Of a stretch of 64,000 nt of DNA, positions 28,001-37,680 are shown piece after piece. The translations under genes and the position numbers were made by a program. The notes under the pieces were generated by a model, which was not told where the DNA came from, made no database searches, and was given only the letters and a program-made list of their open reading frames with translations. Numbering within the stretch: position 1 is the stretch's first letter; every line of letters begins with the position of its first letter. The stretch is from Ophthalmolycus amberensis (lineage: Eukaryota > Chordata > Actinopteri > Perciformes > Zoarcidae), in NCBI GenBank assembly GCA_024529925.1, contig JAFEUB010001418.1:124001-188000 (forward strand). Direction: 5' to 3'.

Positions 28001-28058
28001 GCTGCTGCGCCGCCTTGGCCTTGGTTATGTCCTCCAGACTGCTGCTACGGGATCGCAT
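124..28058 (-). CDS. filip1l: Filamin A-interacting protein 1-like (four coding exons)
   Basis: The coding exons are 28058-27735, 27327-27154, 27033-26855 and 2968-124. Phases join exactly (0, 0, 2) and give 1173 residues, against about 1135 for the human protein. Residues 89-108 (motif [20 protein letters not shown]) open the cortactin-binding-protein-2 N-terminal type coiled-coil domain. Near-continuous coiled coil runs to about residue 800. It is followed by a Ser/Thr/Pro-rich tail with the family landmarks [42 protein letters not shown] and the C-terminus QITVSNVYD. The C-terminus and the [15 protein letters not shown] segment favour FILIP1L over its paralogue FILIP1. Family knowledge: a cytoplasmic scaffold linked to filamin/actin control, reduced cell migration and beta-catenin turnover. 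The start ATG has A at -3. The 5' UTR boundary is unresolved, and the 3' UTR runs off the window at position 1. No frameshift or stop is seen. Confidence 0.95.
4271..4283 (+). repeat. G13 homopolymer tract
   Basis: An uninterrupted run of 13 G lies in filip1l intron 3. Confidence 0.9.
6222..6658. mobile_element. Miniature inverted-repeat element (hAT-like, common fish family)
   Basis: It starts CAGAGGTGGAAAGTAACTAA and ends GAGTACCTCTG, so the outer CAGAGGT/ACCTCTG ends are inverted. The body is filled with 'acttttact' and 'ctactcc' strings typical of a very abundant non-autonomous element of percomorph genomes. The flanks (ggagctac, gtttctac) agree at 5 of 8 positions, which would fit a decayed 8-bp target duplication. 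No transposase is present. The family name cannot be given without a repeat library. Confidence 0.75.
12691..12714. repeat. (GT)12 microsatellite
   Basis: A pure dinucleotide tract in filip1l intron 3. A C-run follows about 60 bp downstream at 12773-12783. Confidence 0.95.
13438..13454 (+). repeat. G17 homopolymer tract
   Basis: An uninterrupted run of about 17 G lies in filip1l intron 3. On the transcribed (minus-strand) RNA it would be poly(C). Confidence 0.9.
19600..20240. repeat. AT-rich, repeat-like intronic stretch
   Basis: The block is strongly A+T-rich, with many taat, aataaat and ttattaat strings, such as 'cattaataaatacttaaaag' near 20153. These resemble dispersed AT-rich fish repeats. 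No inverted ends or target duplication could be defined by eye and no coding potential is seen. Confidence 0.35.
21705..21769. other. Fold-back hairpin in filip1l intron 3
   Basis: The inner arms cagatgcagag (21731-21741) and ctctgcatctg (21745-21755) are perfectly complementary across a 3-nt loop. Outer arms tgcacc (21707-21712) and ggtgca (21764-21769) can close the structure after unequal internal loops. The tight loop and asymmetry are unlike a typical pre-miRNA. Function unknown. Confidence 0.6.
22940..23040 (-). repeat. Fragment of the 6222-type miniature element, reverse orientation
   Basis: Positions 23018-23040 read gtacttaattactttccacc plus acc. The first 20 bases match the reverse complement of the left end of the 6222-6658 element with one mismatch. 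The left boundary is approximate. Confidence 0.6.
24862..24883. repeat. 22-bp near-perfect palindrome
   Basis: cacactgact and agtcagtgtg are perfect inverted copies separated by two bases. This could be a dimeric binding site or chance. Confidence 0.6.
25022..25050. repeat. (TG)n microsatellite
   Basis: A pure TG dinucleotide run in filip1l intron 3. It accounts for a spurious VCVCVC open frame. Confidence 0.95.
26855..27033 (-). CDS. filip1l: filip1l coding exon 3
   Basis: It encodes residues 167-225 and two bases of codon 226: a coiled coil with the family motifs RRMLEQLL and [14 protein letters not shown]. The acceptor is CCCACAG|CTG and the donor is GAGAG|GTCAGT. The two trailing bases join a single G at 2968 to restore Arg226, so the 23.9-kb intron preserves the frame. 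Confidence 0.94.
27154..27327 (-). CDS. filip1l: filip1l coding exon 2
   Basis: It encodes residues 109-166. These include the conserved segment [19 protein letters not shown] and the family signature [10 protein letters not shown]. The acceptor is CTGCAG|GCC and the donor is GTAGAG|GTAACA. Both boundaries are phase 0 and the exon is 174 bp. Confidence 0.95.
27735..28058 (-). CDS. filip1l: filip1l coding exon 1
   Basis: It encodes residues 1-108 from an ATG at 28058. The first 85 or so residues are Ser/Arg-rich, low complexity and poorly conserved in this family (MRSRSSS start). The last 20 begin the conserved domain. The donor reads CTGCAG|GTAATC in phase 0. The minus-strand frame is also open upstream of the ATG to 28148, but the family start MRSR fits 28058. 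A possible 5' UTR acceptor lies at 28069-28071. Confidence 0.93.
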
Positions 28059-31000
28059 GTTCCTCGACCTGTTGGAACGAATGGAAGATCGAAGGATGAG
28101 GCTGTTTTTTTTTTTATATCCTTCATCCAGACGCACACACTGCACCACGTCTCCTGTTAGTGTCTAAGTGTCTTGCATTAGTCTTGTGTGTCTTATGCAT
28201 TATTTATCTTTGCATTAAGTTAAAACAGAGGCAACACAACAAACAGAATACATGATGTGCCACATTTGAATCCATGACTTTGACTTTTAAGGGCTTAAAA
28301 GAACGCTGAACAGTCTCAGATGCTCTTACACTGTCATGTGTAATCAATCTGTGATGTTTGTTTCCTTCCAGGAGTTACTGTGTGACGAATGAGATACCTT
28401 GATTTACATTTTCTGGCCAGATCACTGGGCATGGATGTCACTTTTACTTAAACTGCTTCACTCATTGATGTCTTTTCTGTTTTTCAAACAAACCCGGGCA
28501 AATCCCAAGGAATAAGAAAAAGCCTCCGCAGTGAGCACAGAAACGTACTGTGAGGTACATGACCAGACGCAGTAGAACTGTTTACGTCTGTGCTTGTAAA
28601 TCCTTGGAGTTTGTGCATGTCTGAACATAACTTTTGTTTCATGCACGTTGACTGTGCAATTGGATCTCGTTGACATCATACAGTGAGTAGGCCGTAAACT
28701 AGACCTAAGTACTACATCCAGTTACACGTGTGTCATCTGTATAGCATGTCGTCATTGCCTGTCTATCATTAGTCACGAGCACAAAAATGCCACAAATTCT
28801 CTTTTTTGGACCCCAGACTTTAAGTCCTGTCGTTGTGAATTACCCAACGTTGCCAACCGTCATTCACGGCTAGTGAACTTTCACATTTTCGACGGTAAAA
28901 AAGGGCGGCTTAATTAAATCAGTCCCGCCAGAGGATTTAAACGCTGTGGTCGTCTTGTGTACCTACTTTGTCTTTTTTACAGACGACGATAGGTGGTCCG
29001 ATGTGTTTGAGGCCGGCGAGTGATCGGAAAAAAACGGTGACATCAGAGTAGATAAACAGCATCGTGGCTTCCTGCCAAGGTTTGCTTGGAGTGTATAGTT
29101 TGTCTTTGTGACATCTGGTTCATGAATGGGCCTTTCAGTGACTCACTGATTTAGATAAATCAAAAGATGATAAATAGATGAACGCTGTAAGCTGCAGACT
29201 CGCAGGCAAAGCAACTGTAAGCTCCTTTGTCAAGTAGGTGTCGTGTTTCCAGCGTTATGCTCGGCTAAAGTAAATATATTCAAAAGGCAAAGCCAGGACT
29301 GAGATGAAAACATGCTGAGACTCATTTGTACGAGTGTTTGATGTGAGAGAAGGCATTACATCATCCATCCGTTTGGAATCATATCAAATTGTTTCCAGCT
29401 CAAAGGTTTGTGTTCTGGCTGAAGACAGCATTTCACAACAGCAACTGACTTTCATTTTGTCATTTGTCAAGAATTGTCATCTGACAGGCAACACAAAAAA
29501 CATGTAGATCTTCGATTTACTTCCGAAGATACATGTTGAATTGCTCCACATCGTTCTGAAAGCTCATAAACGGTGATGATTCGTTGGCCATTAGGTAGCT
29601 TAAAAACGCTAAAGTCTCTCTTGAGCCATGACGAACCCCGTGAAGAGGAACCGCTCCCTATGTGCGACAGGAATGGCTCATTCTAAGCTCACAAAAACAC
29701 GACTTCTTAGCTTCAGGTGACACACACAGATACAAATATAGTTACAAATATGTTATTACATTCCTGCTAATAGATCGCCGATCGCAAATGCTTCACTCTG
29801 GACTTAAAGTAAAAGATACTTCTTCCAGCACGACTTTGCAAATTAATATTTTCAGCCTCAGTGCAGTTGCCGCTGAGACAGAAACGAAAATCTCACCACT
29901 CCAACCGAAATTTCCTAATTGGACTTTCGGAACAATATGTGCAAGACTCCTGCAGTGTGTGTGCAGCCTCCGTGTGAGGCCCTCTGACAGTTTATGAGTA
30001 AGAAAGATGGCTGAGTGATTGCATTGTGCACACTCTCGGCAAGGCGCCACATGATTCAGAGCTGAGGTAATTCCCTGCAGTCTAAGACAGACTCCACATC
30101 GACTCACTCAGAGATCGGGGCTACAGGCGATGGACTGAACAGTGTGTGTGTTTGTACAGATGTAGGTGATGGACATTCATATCGTTCATGTACAATATGT
30201 TTGTAACCTTCCCTTCATTAGAACAGCATGTAACCCCTCTAATGAGTAACTAGGTACATAATTAAATCTGCTATCAGTTACTCCTGCACAACGGCAGCCT
30301 GTTGCCATGATGCAACACACACACAGATGCTCACACTGACACACACACATGAGTGAAAAAGCTGCTGGATACAGACGTGAGCAGAGATTGTGCAACACAT
30401 CCGAGGGTCACAGGCGCGTAACGCGGCCCCGCCGGGAGTCCGGCATGTGCAAGTGTCACGTATCTGCAAAATCTCCAAGATGGATCAGAAATGTATCACA
30501 TAGTTCATAAAATGGTTCACTGAGGGGACAGGAAAACAGCTTCGTATTGGATCTGAAGGATCTCCGACTCGGTCCATTGCTGTCGTGGTCGGAGTCGAAT
30601 GAATAGTTTTGAGATCGGTGTTACGTCACTGGCGAGCGCTCCTGATGGTCCTGGTCTTTAGTTATTGGTTAATTGAGCAAAGCAGTAAACAAAACTGAAA
30701 TACTGGAATGGTGAGCAAGAGTTTAGAAAATCTGACCCAAGCTTTTCTGATTTGTGTTCATGGACTGTCGTTTTTTGAACCGTAGTTCAAAACACCTTTC
30801 TTTCATTACCAATTTGTCATTTGAAGATTTTAATGAGATCAACCCAAAGCCGTAATTCCACTTAATGTCCCAAAATGATTAGTTTAACATAATGAGCTTT
30901 TATTTGAAGCTATGACAGATATATATACCCGTCATAAACATTTTGAATGTGAGAAAAACGAAGCAAACTGGTCAGACTTAAGTGGATTGACCTACATGGA

Positions 31001-32704
31001 AGCAGAGCTTCAAACCTCATCAGTTTCACAGTCCAAATCTAAATTTAAAAAAGGTGTAAACAGACCTCAGCAAGCAACAGTGCCAAATGAAAGCACAGCT
31101 TAAAAGCAAAGATGCAATTTGGAAATTTCCTTTGCCGGAGGAGGCAGGAACACTGGCTCTTAAAATGCTTGTGTACGCTGCGTGTGCACATATTTACTCC
31201 ATGACCGCGTCGTGTTGTCAATGTCGTCAGCTTGGTGAAGGTGTGAAGACAAAACACAAAGTTAATTAGCCACCATCTGGTTGAATAACCCCGACGAAGC
31301 CTTATGGGGCATTTCTTTAGCAGATCGAACCAGAAATATTCATGGTAGTGAATTATTTCCTTGAGAAAACGTCTTTGGAAAGATGTTTTTAGTTGGAAAC
31401 CTGATCTACACAGTCCAGTGTTTCTCATGACTTTCAACCTACAGTTATCATGTTTGTACCTGTGCTTCTGACGCAATATTAATACATCATGATCTCCATC
31501 TGTTGAAGTACTCATGGACAATAAAAGCATGAATGAACGGGTGTGTGACATGTGTCAAACGGCCCAGAGATGACTTAACCGTGCTTACTAATCCCATCCA
31601 GCCAGTGTGGCGCGTCTTTTTGTCAGAGCAGCGTGAATAAACGACAATCATTTTCATTTTGTTAGCGGGGGATCAGTGCCAGAAAGTGATGTTATGATTA
31701 ACAGGTGCTCAGATCTTAGACAAGGGACTTGGCTGCTTAGCTAGGTTTTGGCAGTTAAGTCAACATATTGGAAAGAATCGTTCAAGCACAAGCCTGATAA
31801 ACACAGAGGGAGGATTAATGAATGTATTCTTTTGGTGTAACAGTTCCTATGACTTTTCATTTCAGGTATGCATACATTTATATACGGACATATAACATGT
31901 GTGCACACAGTAGCTTTTGTTGACGATCAGGGTTTTTGTGGTGGACCGCTGCCATCCCTAGAGCTACACTCAAAATTAGCAATATTAATAGAAAAACAGC
32001 TTATTCATTCATAAGCTCTCTTTCCTTTTCCCCCTCCTTCCCCGAGGCCCTTTCATTACCTTGTGCTCTCATTAAGCAGTCAAGACAATGTCCAAAGCCA
32101 AAAGCAAAACTGTTCCTGGAAACAGTTGGCAGTTTGGACTTGTCTAGCCGAGACCACCATAGTTTCTCCGACTAGCTACCAGGTCAAAAGGCTCATTCAT
32201 TCAAAGAGTTTTTACGCAATGAACTCACCGAGCCAGCCTGCCAGCCAGTCACTAACTCATAAACCCTCATGAAGTCCGTCTACAGCAGCCATCAAGTCAT
32301 TTGATCACACATCTGAACACTTCAGAAAGCGATATAGCTTATTATTTTGGGGCATTTGGATCTTTTCTGTGACTGTTGGGACCCACAATCTAAAAACATC
32401 TGGGGAAAAAAAGCATTTCCCAGATGTTACACAAACGTTGTCGATACACCTTTAAGTACACTCTCAGCCCATGCTGTCCCTGAACGCTACAACAAGGTAG
32501 TGATGACTTCACTGTTTGCGAAGCAAAGGGAGGGTCGTTAATGTCAAGAAGGTGAAAGGTGAGGAAGCAGGTGTGCTAAAAAAAAAAATACTCCCCTCTT
32601 TCCTCCAGCACACACACTTACTATGCATGGAAACACATACACATGCAAACAGGAGCCTGTGTGGTCAGTAACGCACAGACACTCTCAGAACATATGCATC
32701 GCAC

Positions 32705-32729
32705 CACACACACACACACACACACACAC
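32705..32729. repeat. (CA)n microsatellite
   Basis: A pure CA dinucleotide run between filip1l and the CRISP gene. Confidence 0.95.
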
Positions 32730-34660
32730 CGCTGCACAGATTACAGAGTGGATTCCTGCAGCCTGACATCATGCTGCTGTCAATGTGATTGAGGGGGAGA
32801 GAAACGCAGATCAAAAGAGAGGGGAGGGAGGGGAGGGAAAGATGGAGGAGCTGCAGTAGATCCTTTGGAGGTTCTGTATGCTGTACTGTACACAAAGTGT
32901 CCACTAAATCACCATTTTCAAAGAGGGGACTTTGGGGTTTAAATCAACATTTGAGGATTAAATGCTTTCGGGGGGGGCATGAGTAGATTATGTGACGTTT
33001 GTAAAACCTTTTCAAAATCACGGTCGGATACACTCTGACATGCAGTGTTGTCTTTTCAACTATTAACCAGCATTAGGAGGAGCTTATATATGCGATATAT
33101 GGATACATACCCACAAGCTGGTTAGCATCTGAGCACATTCGTCTGAGGCCTGACAGAATTGCTGGTTTTGATATCGGATTCTTGTTTTATGGCCAAAAGT
33201 TTTGACACCAGTCTTGTGTCTGTACTGCAAACAAGCTACCGCCAGCAATCTGTTAGCTTAGCACAAAGAATAAGAGATGTGGGAAACTGTCCTCCTGCAT
33301 GCACAGCCTATGTCTGTTATATATCTGTACTGTGCTTTGCAGTAAATGTACCACACACGCTTGCATATTGCATTAGTTATTCATGGCATCAGTTATTCAT
33401 CCGTAAATTCTTTACACATTACACATTTCATCCGTGCACGTCATTATTCACAAGCATTTTCATGTCTTTGCATGCATGCGAGGCCACACGCAGAAAGAGC
33501 AGCAGAAAGAGAGACAAAAACAGCAAGTCAAACGTAATGTCAGTGATGATTAAACTGCAAACTAACAGAACCAAAGGAGGTCGGGAAGCTCTGAGATGCA
33601 AAATCGTCACTTTTCCTTTTGGCTCAGTGGAAGGCTCACATTGTCTTGGCTGGGTAGAGTGAAAGGATAAGAATATGAAAGAGTCCATGTAATGCATGTT
33701 CCTGTTTTTACGGTGCAGGAGTTTTGCATTCAGCTGTTACAGCTACGGGCTGTATTTACGGAAGAGTTGAGACGGTGAGCTTTCAGAGCCCATTAATACA
33801 GCAGATACGCCATCTATAAATACAACAGCACCTTGATGTCTTCATGACAAACAGACAGACGTATGTATTGTGTGTGAGCGGTTTCAGATACCATTAAGTG
33901 CTCATAAATATGTTGTAGGTTGAAGATGTGGGAGTTATTGAGACCAGACTGTACAATTGAAATAGAGCTGTAGTGTTTCTACTTGCATTGCTCCACTGTA
34001 ACTGTAATTAAAGAGTGTTAAATGCATCATCCAGCCGAAAAAAGACCCTTGTGAGATGTTTACAAACAGAGCAGGGGTTGCTGCAGCAACAGGTAGCGAT
34101 CAGCCTTCAGGCCTCGAGGTCGGACGAGGCGCCATAAAACCGTCGGAGATGTTTCCTGCGAGCATTTGCGCTGCTGGACCGTAAAGCAACAAGAGCAGTG
34201 GTTTTGGGCATTCCTCTGCGCTGAAGTCGTCCACAGCTGACAAACAGAGATGTTTCAGCTGAGATGTAGGCCTGCACGCTGTTATTCAAAGCTGCAGAGC
34301 TCTGTTCAGATGCCGGTGTGGCGCAAAGGGCATCAAGGCCCCCCTCTCTGCTAGATGATGCAATCCCAGGAAATATTTGGAGTGGCCAGAAACTGTAACA
34401 GTGTCAGCTTAGCACATTTCCCCCATGTCTCAGAGACGGGGATCGTATTCAGTAACAATGTAGTTCCACTGTGCAGTTATAAATCTGATCATCGTCAAGA
34501 GACGTCTTCCAGCTGGAAATGAAGCAACGATAATACACTTTGCTCGTGCGCGTAGAACTGACCAATCCATGCCAGCAGTCGTCCTAACGCACCGTACTGT
34601 GCGTATTGTGGGGTAGATCTGTTGTTTAGTTATCCCTTGTCATATAAGAACATATATCTT

Positions 34661-34674
34661 TCAGCAGGGGGCGC
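34661..34674 (+). promoter_or_regulatory. CTCF-like motif
   Basis: tcagcagggggcgc agrees with the vertebrate CTCF core CCASYAGRGGGCRS at 13 of 14 positions. Similar strings also occur inside fish repeats, so binding is not implied. Confidence 0.35.
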
Positions 34675-34743
34675 CATGTCGCCATTACAACTTAAAAACT
34701 CTAAAGTCAGTAAAGGTTCCGTATGTGCAGAAGTAAATCAACA

Positions 34744-34860
34744 GAGATGAATGAATGAATGAATGAAATTGATTTATAGAGCGCTTTTCACAGACATAAC
34801 ATCACAAAGTGCTTAACAGAGCAGAAATTTAAAAGCATAAAAAACACAATGTGACCCTAG
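34744..34860. repeat. (AATG)n plus LINE/SINE-like tail
   Basis: An (aatg)n run (34745-34766) leads into 'gatttatagagcgcttttca' and 'acaaagtgctt'. These are the widely dispersed 'ttatatagcgctttt...caaagtgctt' tails of fish retroelements. Downstream is A-rich. The family assignment is by recollection only. Confidence 0.5.
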
Positions 34861-37510
34861 GGTCAATAAATGACATACACAGAGAAAAATAAAAAAAATA
34901 ATAAAAAATAAAATAAAATAAGATCTAATAATAGATACAGCTCCTCAGATGTGAAGTGGGAGCAATGAATCTCAAACAGCCAAGGGAAGTAACAATAAGT
35001 ACAGCAGATTAAGTGGAAAGGGACTTTAATAATAATAGTATAATATAATAATAATTCCACTGCCGCTACTTCTGGTTACTTGTGTAAATGTCTGTGCTGA
35101 AAGACTAATCCCTGAGGTGTCTCCTCTTTAACTTTATGATGGAGGGTCTCGTATTGACTCGTAATTAATTCAAAAACGTAAAAAGTTCTCTCGTTGCAGC
35201 TATGGTCGAATGTAAGAATTTGCTGCTGTTATTTGTCTGAAGTGATAGTAAACTGAATATCTTTGGGTTCTGAACAAAACAAGCAATTTGAAGACGTCCC
35301 CTCGGGATGTGAGACCATTTTCTGACATTTCACAGACCAATTGAGGAAGAAATGAAAAGTTGGCGAAACAATTGATAATGGTGTCACCTATTAACTTAAC
35401 TATGGGACTGCTTATGATCTCTCAGCTCATCCAGGTAACATGACATGGCAGTTTACAATGTGGGAGGAGAGCCAGGTCTGATGTTGAACCATGAAACGTG
35501 GCCATGTGTAAACATGTGTAAACTCTCACGCACACACACACTTGCTGTCTGGTTGTTGGTCTGCTTTTGAGCAACAGTGTTGCCGTTAGAATGTCTTTCT
35601 CATGATCTCATGGCTGGCTCCAAACGCTGAGTTTTACAGTGTGTGTGTGAGTGTGTGTGTGCATGACTAACATCTGTAATTGTGTAAGTCTTCACTGTGT
35701 ATTAGTGATTTACCTCGTGCCAAGTTTTAATGGGGTAATTCTGTAAATCAGGACAACCGAACACGAGGCACATGAAGTGGACCTCATTCTCTCACTGTTG
35801 CTCTTTGCATCTATGTATAGCCCTGCTGGACTCCCCTTCCAGCCGCTATGCATGTTCTAAACACGCCCAATATATTTGATATCCTGTATCGACTTTCATG
35901 CCTTGGCAGGTGCTCCATGCTCAGTGTCATCAGACTGTAACTTTGTCTGTTTAGGAGCAGGTGATTATGAGAAAGGGAGGATGGGGTTTGAGTTGGCGAT
36001 GGTAATATCACACGCGTCGCACCATAAGAAGGGTCATCCGGTTCAGGGGCAGGCTGGCTTCGTCTGGCAGGAGACTCTAAAGCTGCATGAAGAAGTCATT
36101 TACAACTAAAACTGCTTCTGATTCTTTCGCTTTTTTGTACTATTTGTTTGTTAAATTGTGATCCGAGTATACTTCTTTGAAAAAAAAGAAGAGAAATATA
36201 TAATTTTCTTTTACTCTCACCATAATTGTAATAGCCAGCGTCTGTAATCAGGCTACACATGATGTCATGCACTTATGTTACTGTGGAAATACGTTTTGTT
36301 TTACCTAAACCTTTGAAGAGAAAATAAATTGCACCGCCTACACTGGTCGCAGGGAAAGCTCAATTACCTAAAGAGATAAAACGAAGCAACACATGAAACT
36401 AATTTGCACCCAATTCACATGAAACGCTGCCAGAGCTGCAAATTCTGTTCCCTGTGAAATTAGATTGCCACCGTTCAGGTTGATGGAAAGAGTTGTTTTC
36501 CCCCCGATTAGGCAACATTTTAAAAACATCCAGATCATTTTCCCTGTTTTCAAATCCAATCCTCTGTTCCCCCCCTCCAAAGTGTCCTGTGTGTCCAGAC
36601 AGATCCGATGATAGGAAGGTGTGAATAGCTGGAGTGATCTGTCACCACAAGGGCCACCAGGGGAGAAGACAAATCACCTACGAGCCCCACTGTCCTGACA
36701 CCGAGATCCCCTCCGCTTCATCCCAAACATGTACACACAGACAAACAAACACAGACAAAAATAACAGCAATACGAGGCACAAACACGTTGCTTTTACCGA
36801 CAAACCCGGACCCATAAATACTAGAAACAAGGGATCACACCAGCTGCGACACTAGATCAAACTCTCCAGATTCTTCTACCCATTTAATTCCGGCTCCTTT
36901 GCGTGGACCAAACACCAGTAGAGTTTGGTGCATCTTGCACAGTTCTGTCCACAGACAAAGTACCCGAAACCTCTTCCGTGGTAGTTTCTGCTACAGTAGG
37001 TGTCTCCAGGACCATATTTAGCCAATAAGACACACACACGCACACACAGACTCACTCGCTGTCACAGCTGGTAAATATTGCCACTACACCGGCAGATGTT
37101 TTTGCATTCAATTAATGCGTCAAACAAACACCATGATGTTTTTTTTTTTACCCGAACCAAGTTTCACAATGTTAACCACACGCGTAGAATATAGAATGTA
37201 GTTTCAGTAAAACATATTTTTTTACAGAGTGAATGTACTTTGTTACATTCAACTATTTGGAATTAGTTCCATAGCTGCTCAGTGCTTCCTTAGAAATGGG
37301 AAGCAACGTGTTTTTAAGTCAGGTTGCCTTCTTATCTAACAGGAAGTTACTTTTTTTCAGCTTCCTGTGGAATTCATGCAGCCTGGATTCCACAGGAGGA
37401 GAATAAAAGGGTGTTAGATGTGTTCTCCTTTCTGATCACTGGTTTAATACTTCAGGCTATTTGACCGGTTCAGGCATCAGCAGAGGGACACAAGCTTCAG
37501 ATATGCATAT

Positions 37511-37516
37511 TTTATT
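37511..37516 (-). terminator. CRISP poly(A) signal AATAAA
   Basis: The plus-strand tttatt reads AATAAA on the gene strand, 37 bp after the stop codon. This implies a very short 3' UTR. Confidence 0.8.
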
Positions 37517-37552
37517 GAAGCTGACTGATGAGTCAGAGCCACATGTGGCTTT

Positions 37553-37680
37553 TTAATTAATCTCAGACCCGCACTTGCAAGAGGCGGGACACCAAGAGGC
37601 CACGTCGCCGCTTGTGCAGCCCCACTGCTGCTTCAGTTCAGCACAGTTGCTGTACTGGTCAGTGTAGGCACAGGGGTTGG
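37553..37680 (-). CDS. CRISP exon 8 (cysteine-rich C-terminal module)
   Basis: It encodes residues 200-241, with six cysteines in the CRISP/ShK-like spacing and the C-terminus CKCGSEIN before TAA. The acceptor is TCTTGCAG|CC. Confidence 0.94.

Larger units (their letters stand above)
28059..37510. other. Gap between filip1l and the CRISP gene, no gene recognised
   Basis: About 9.5 kb lies upstream of the filip1l start and downstream of the CRISP 3' end. It should include the 5' UTR exon(s) and promoter of filip1l, but none can be placed by eye. Visible content: an (AC)n tract at 32705, an SINE/L2-like tail at 34745, a repeat remnant near 33241-33290 sharing 'ctgttagcttagcacaaag' with the 44-kb element, and a CTCF-like motif at 34661. 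Confidence 0.6.

Noticed and set aside
31045..31551. Minus-strand open frame of 168 codons
   Set aside because: No recognisable motif, many Cys/His/Arg codons of the kind seen in random AT-balanced DNA, no splice or poly(A) context, and overlapping plus-strand frames of similar quality.
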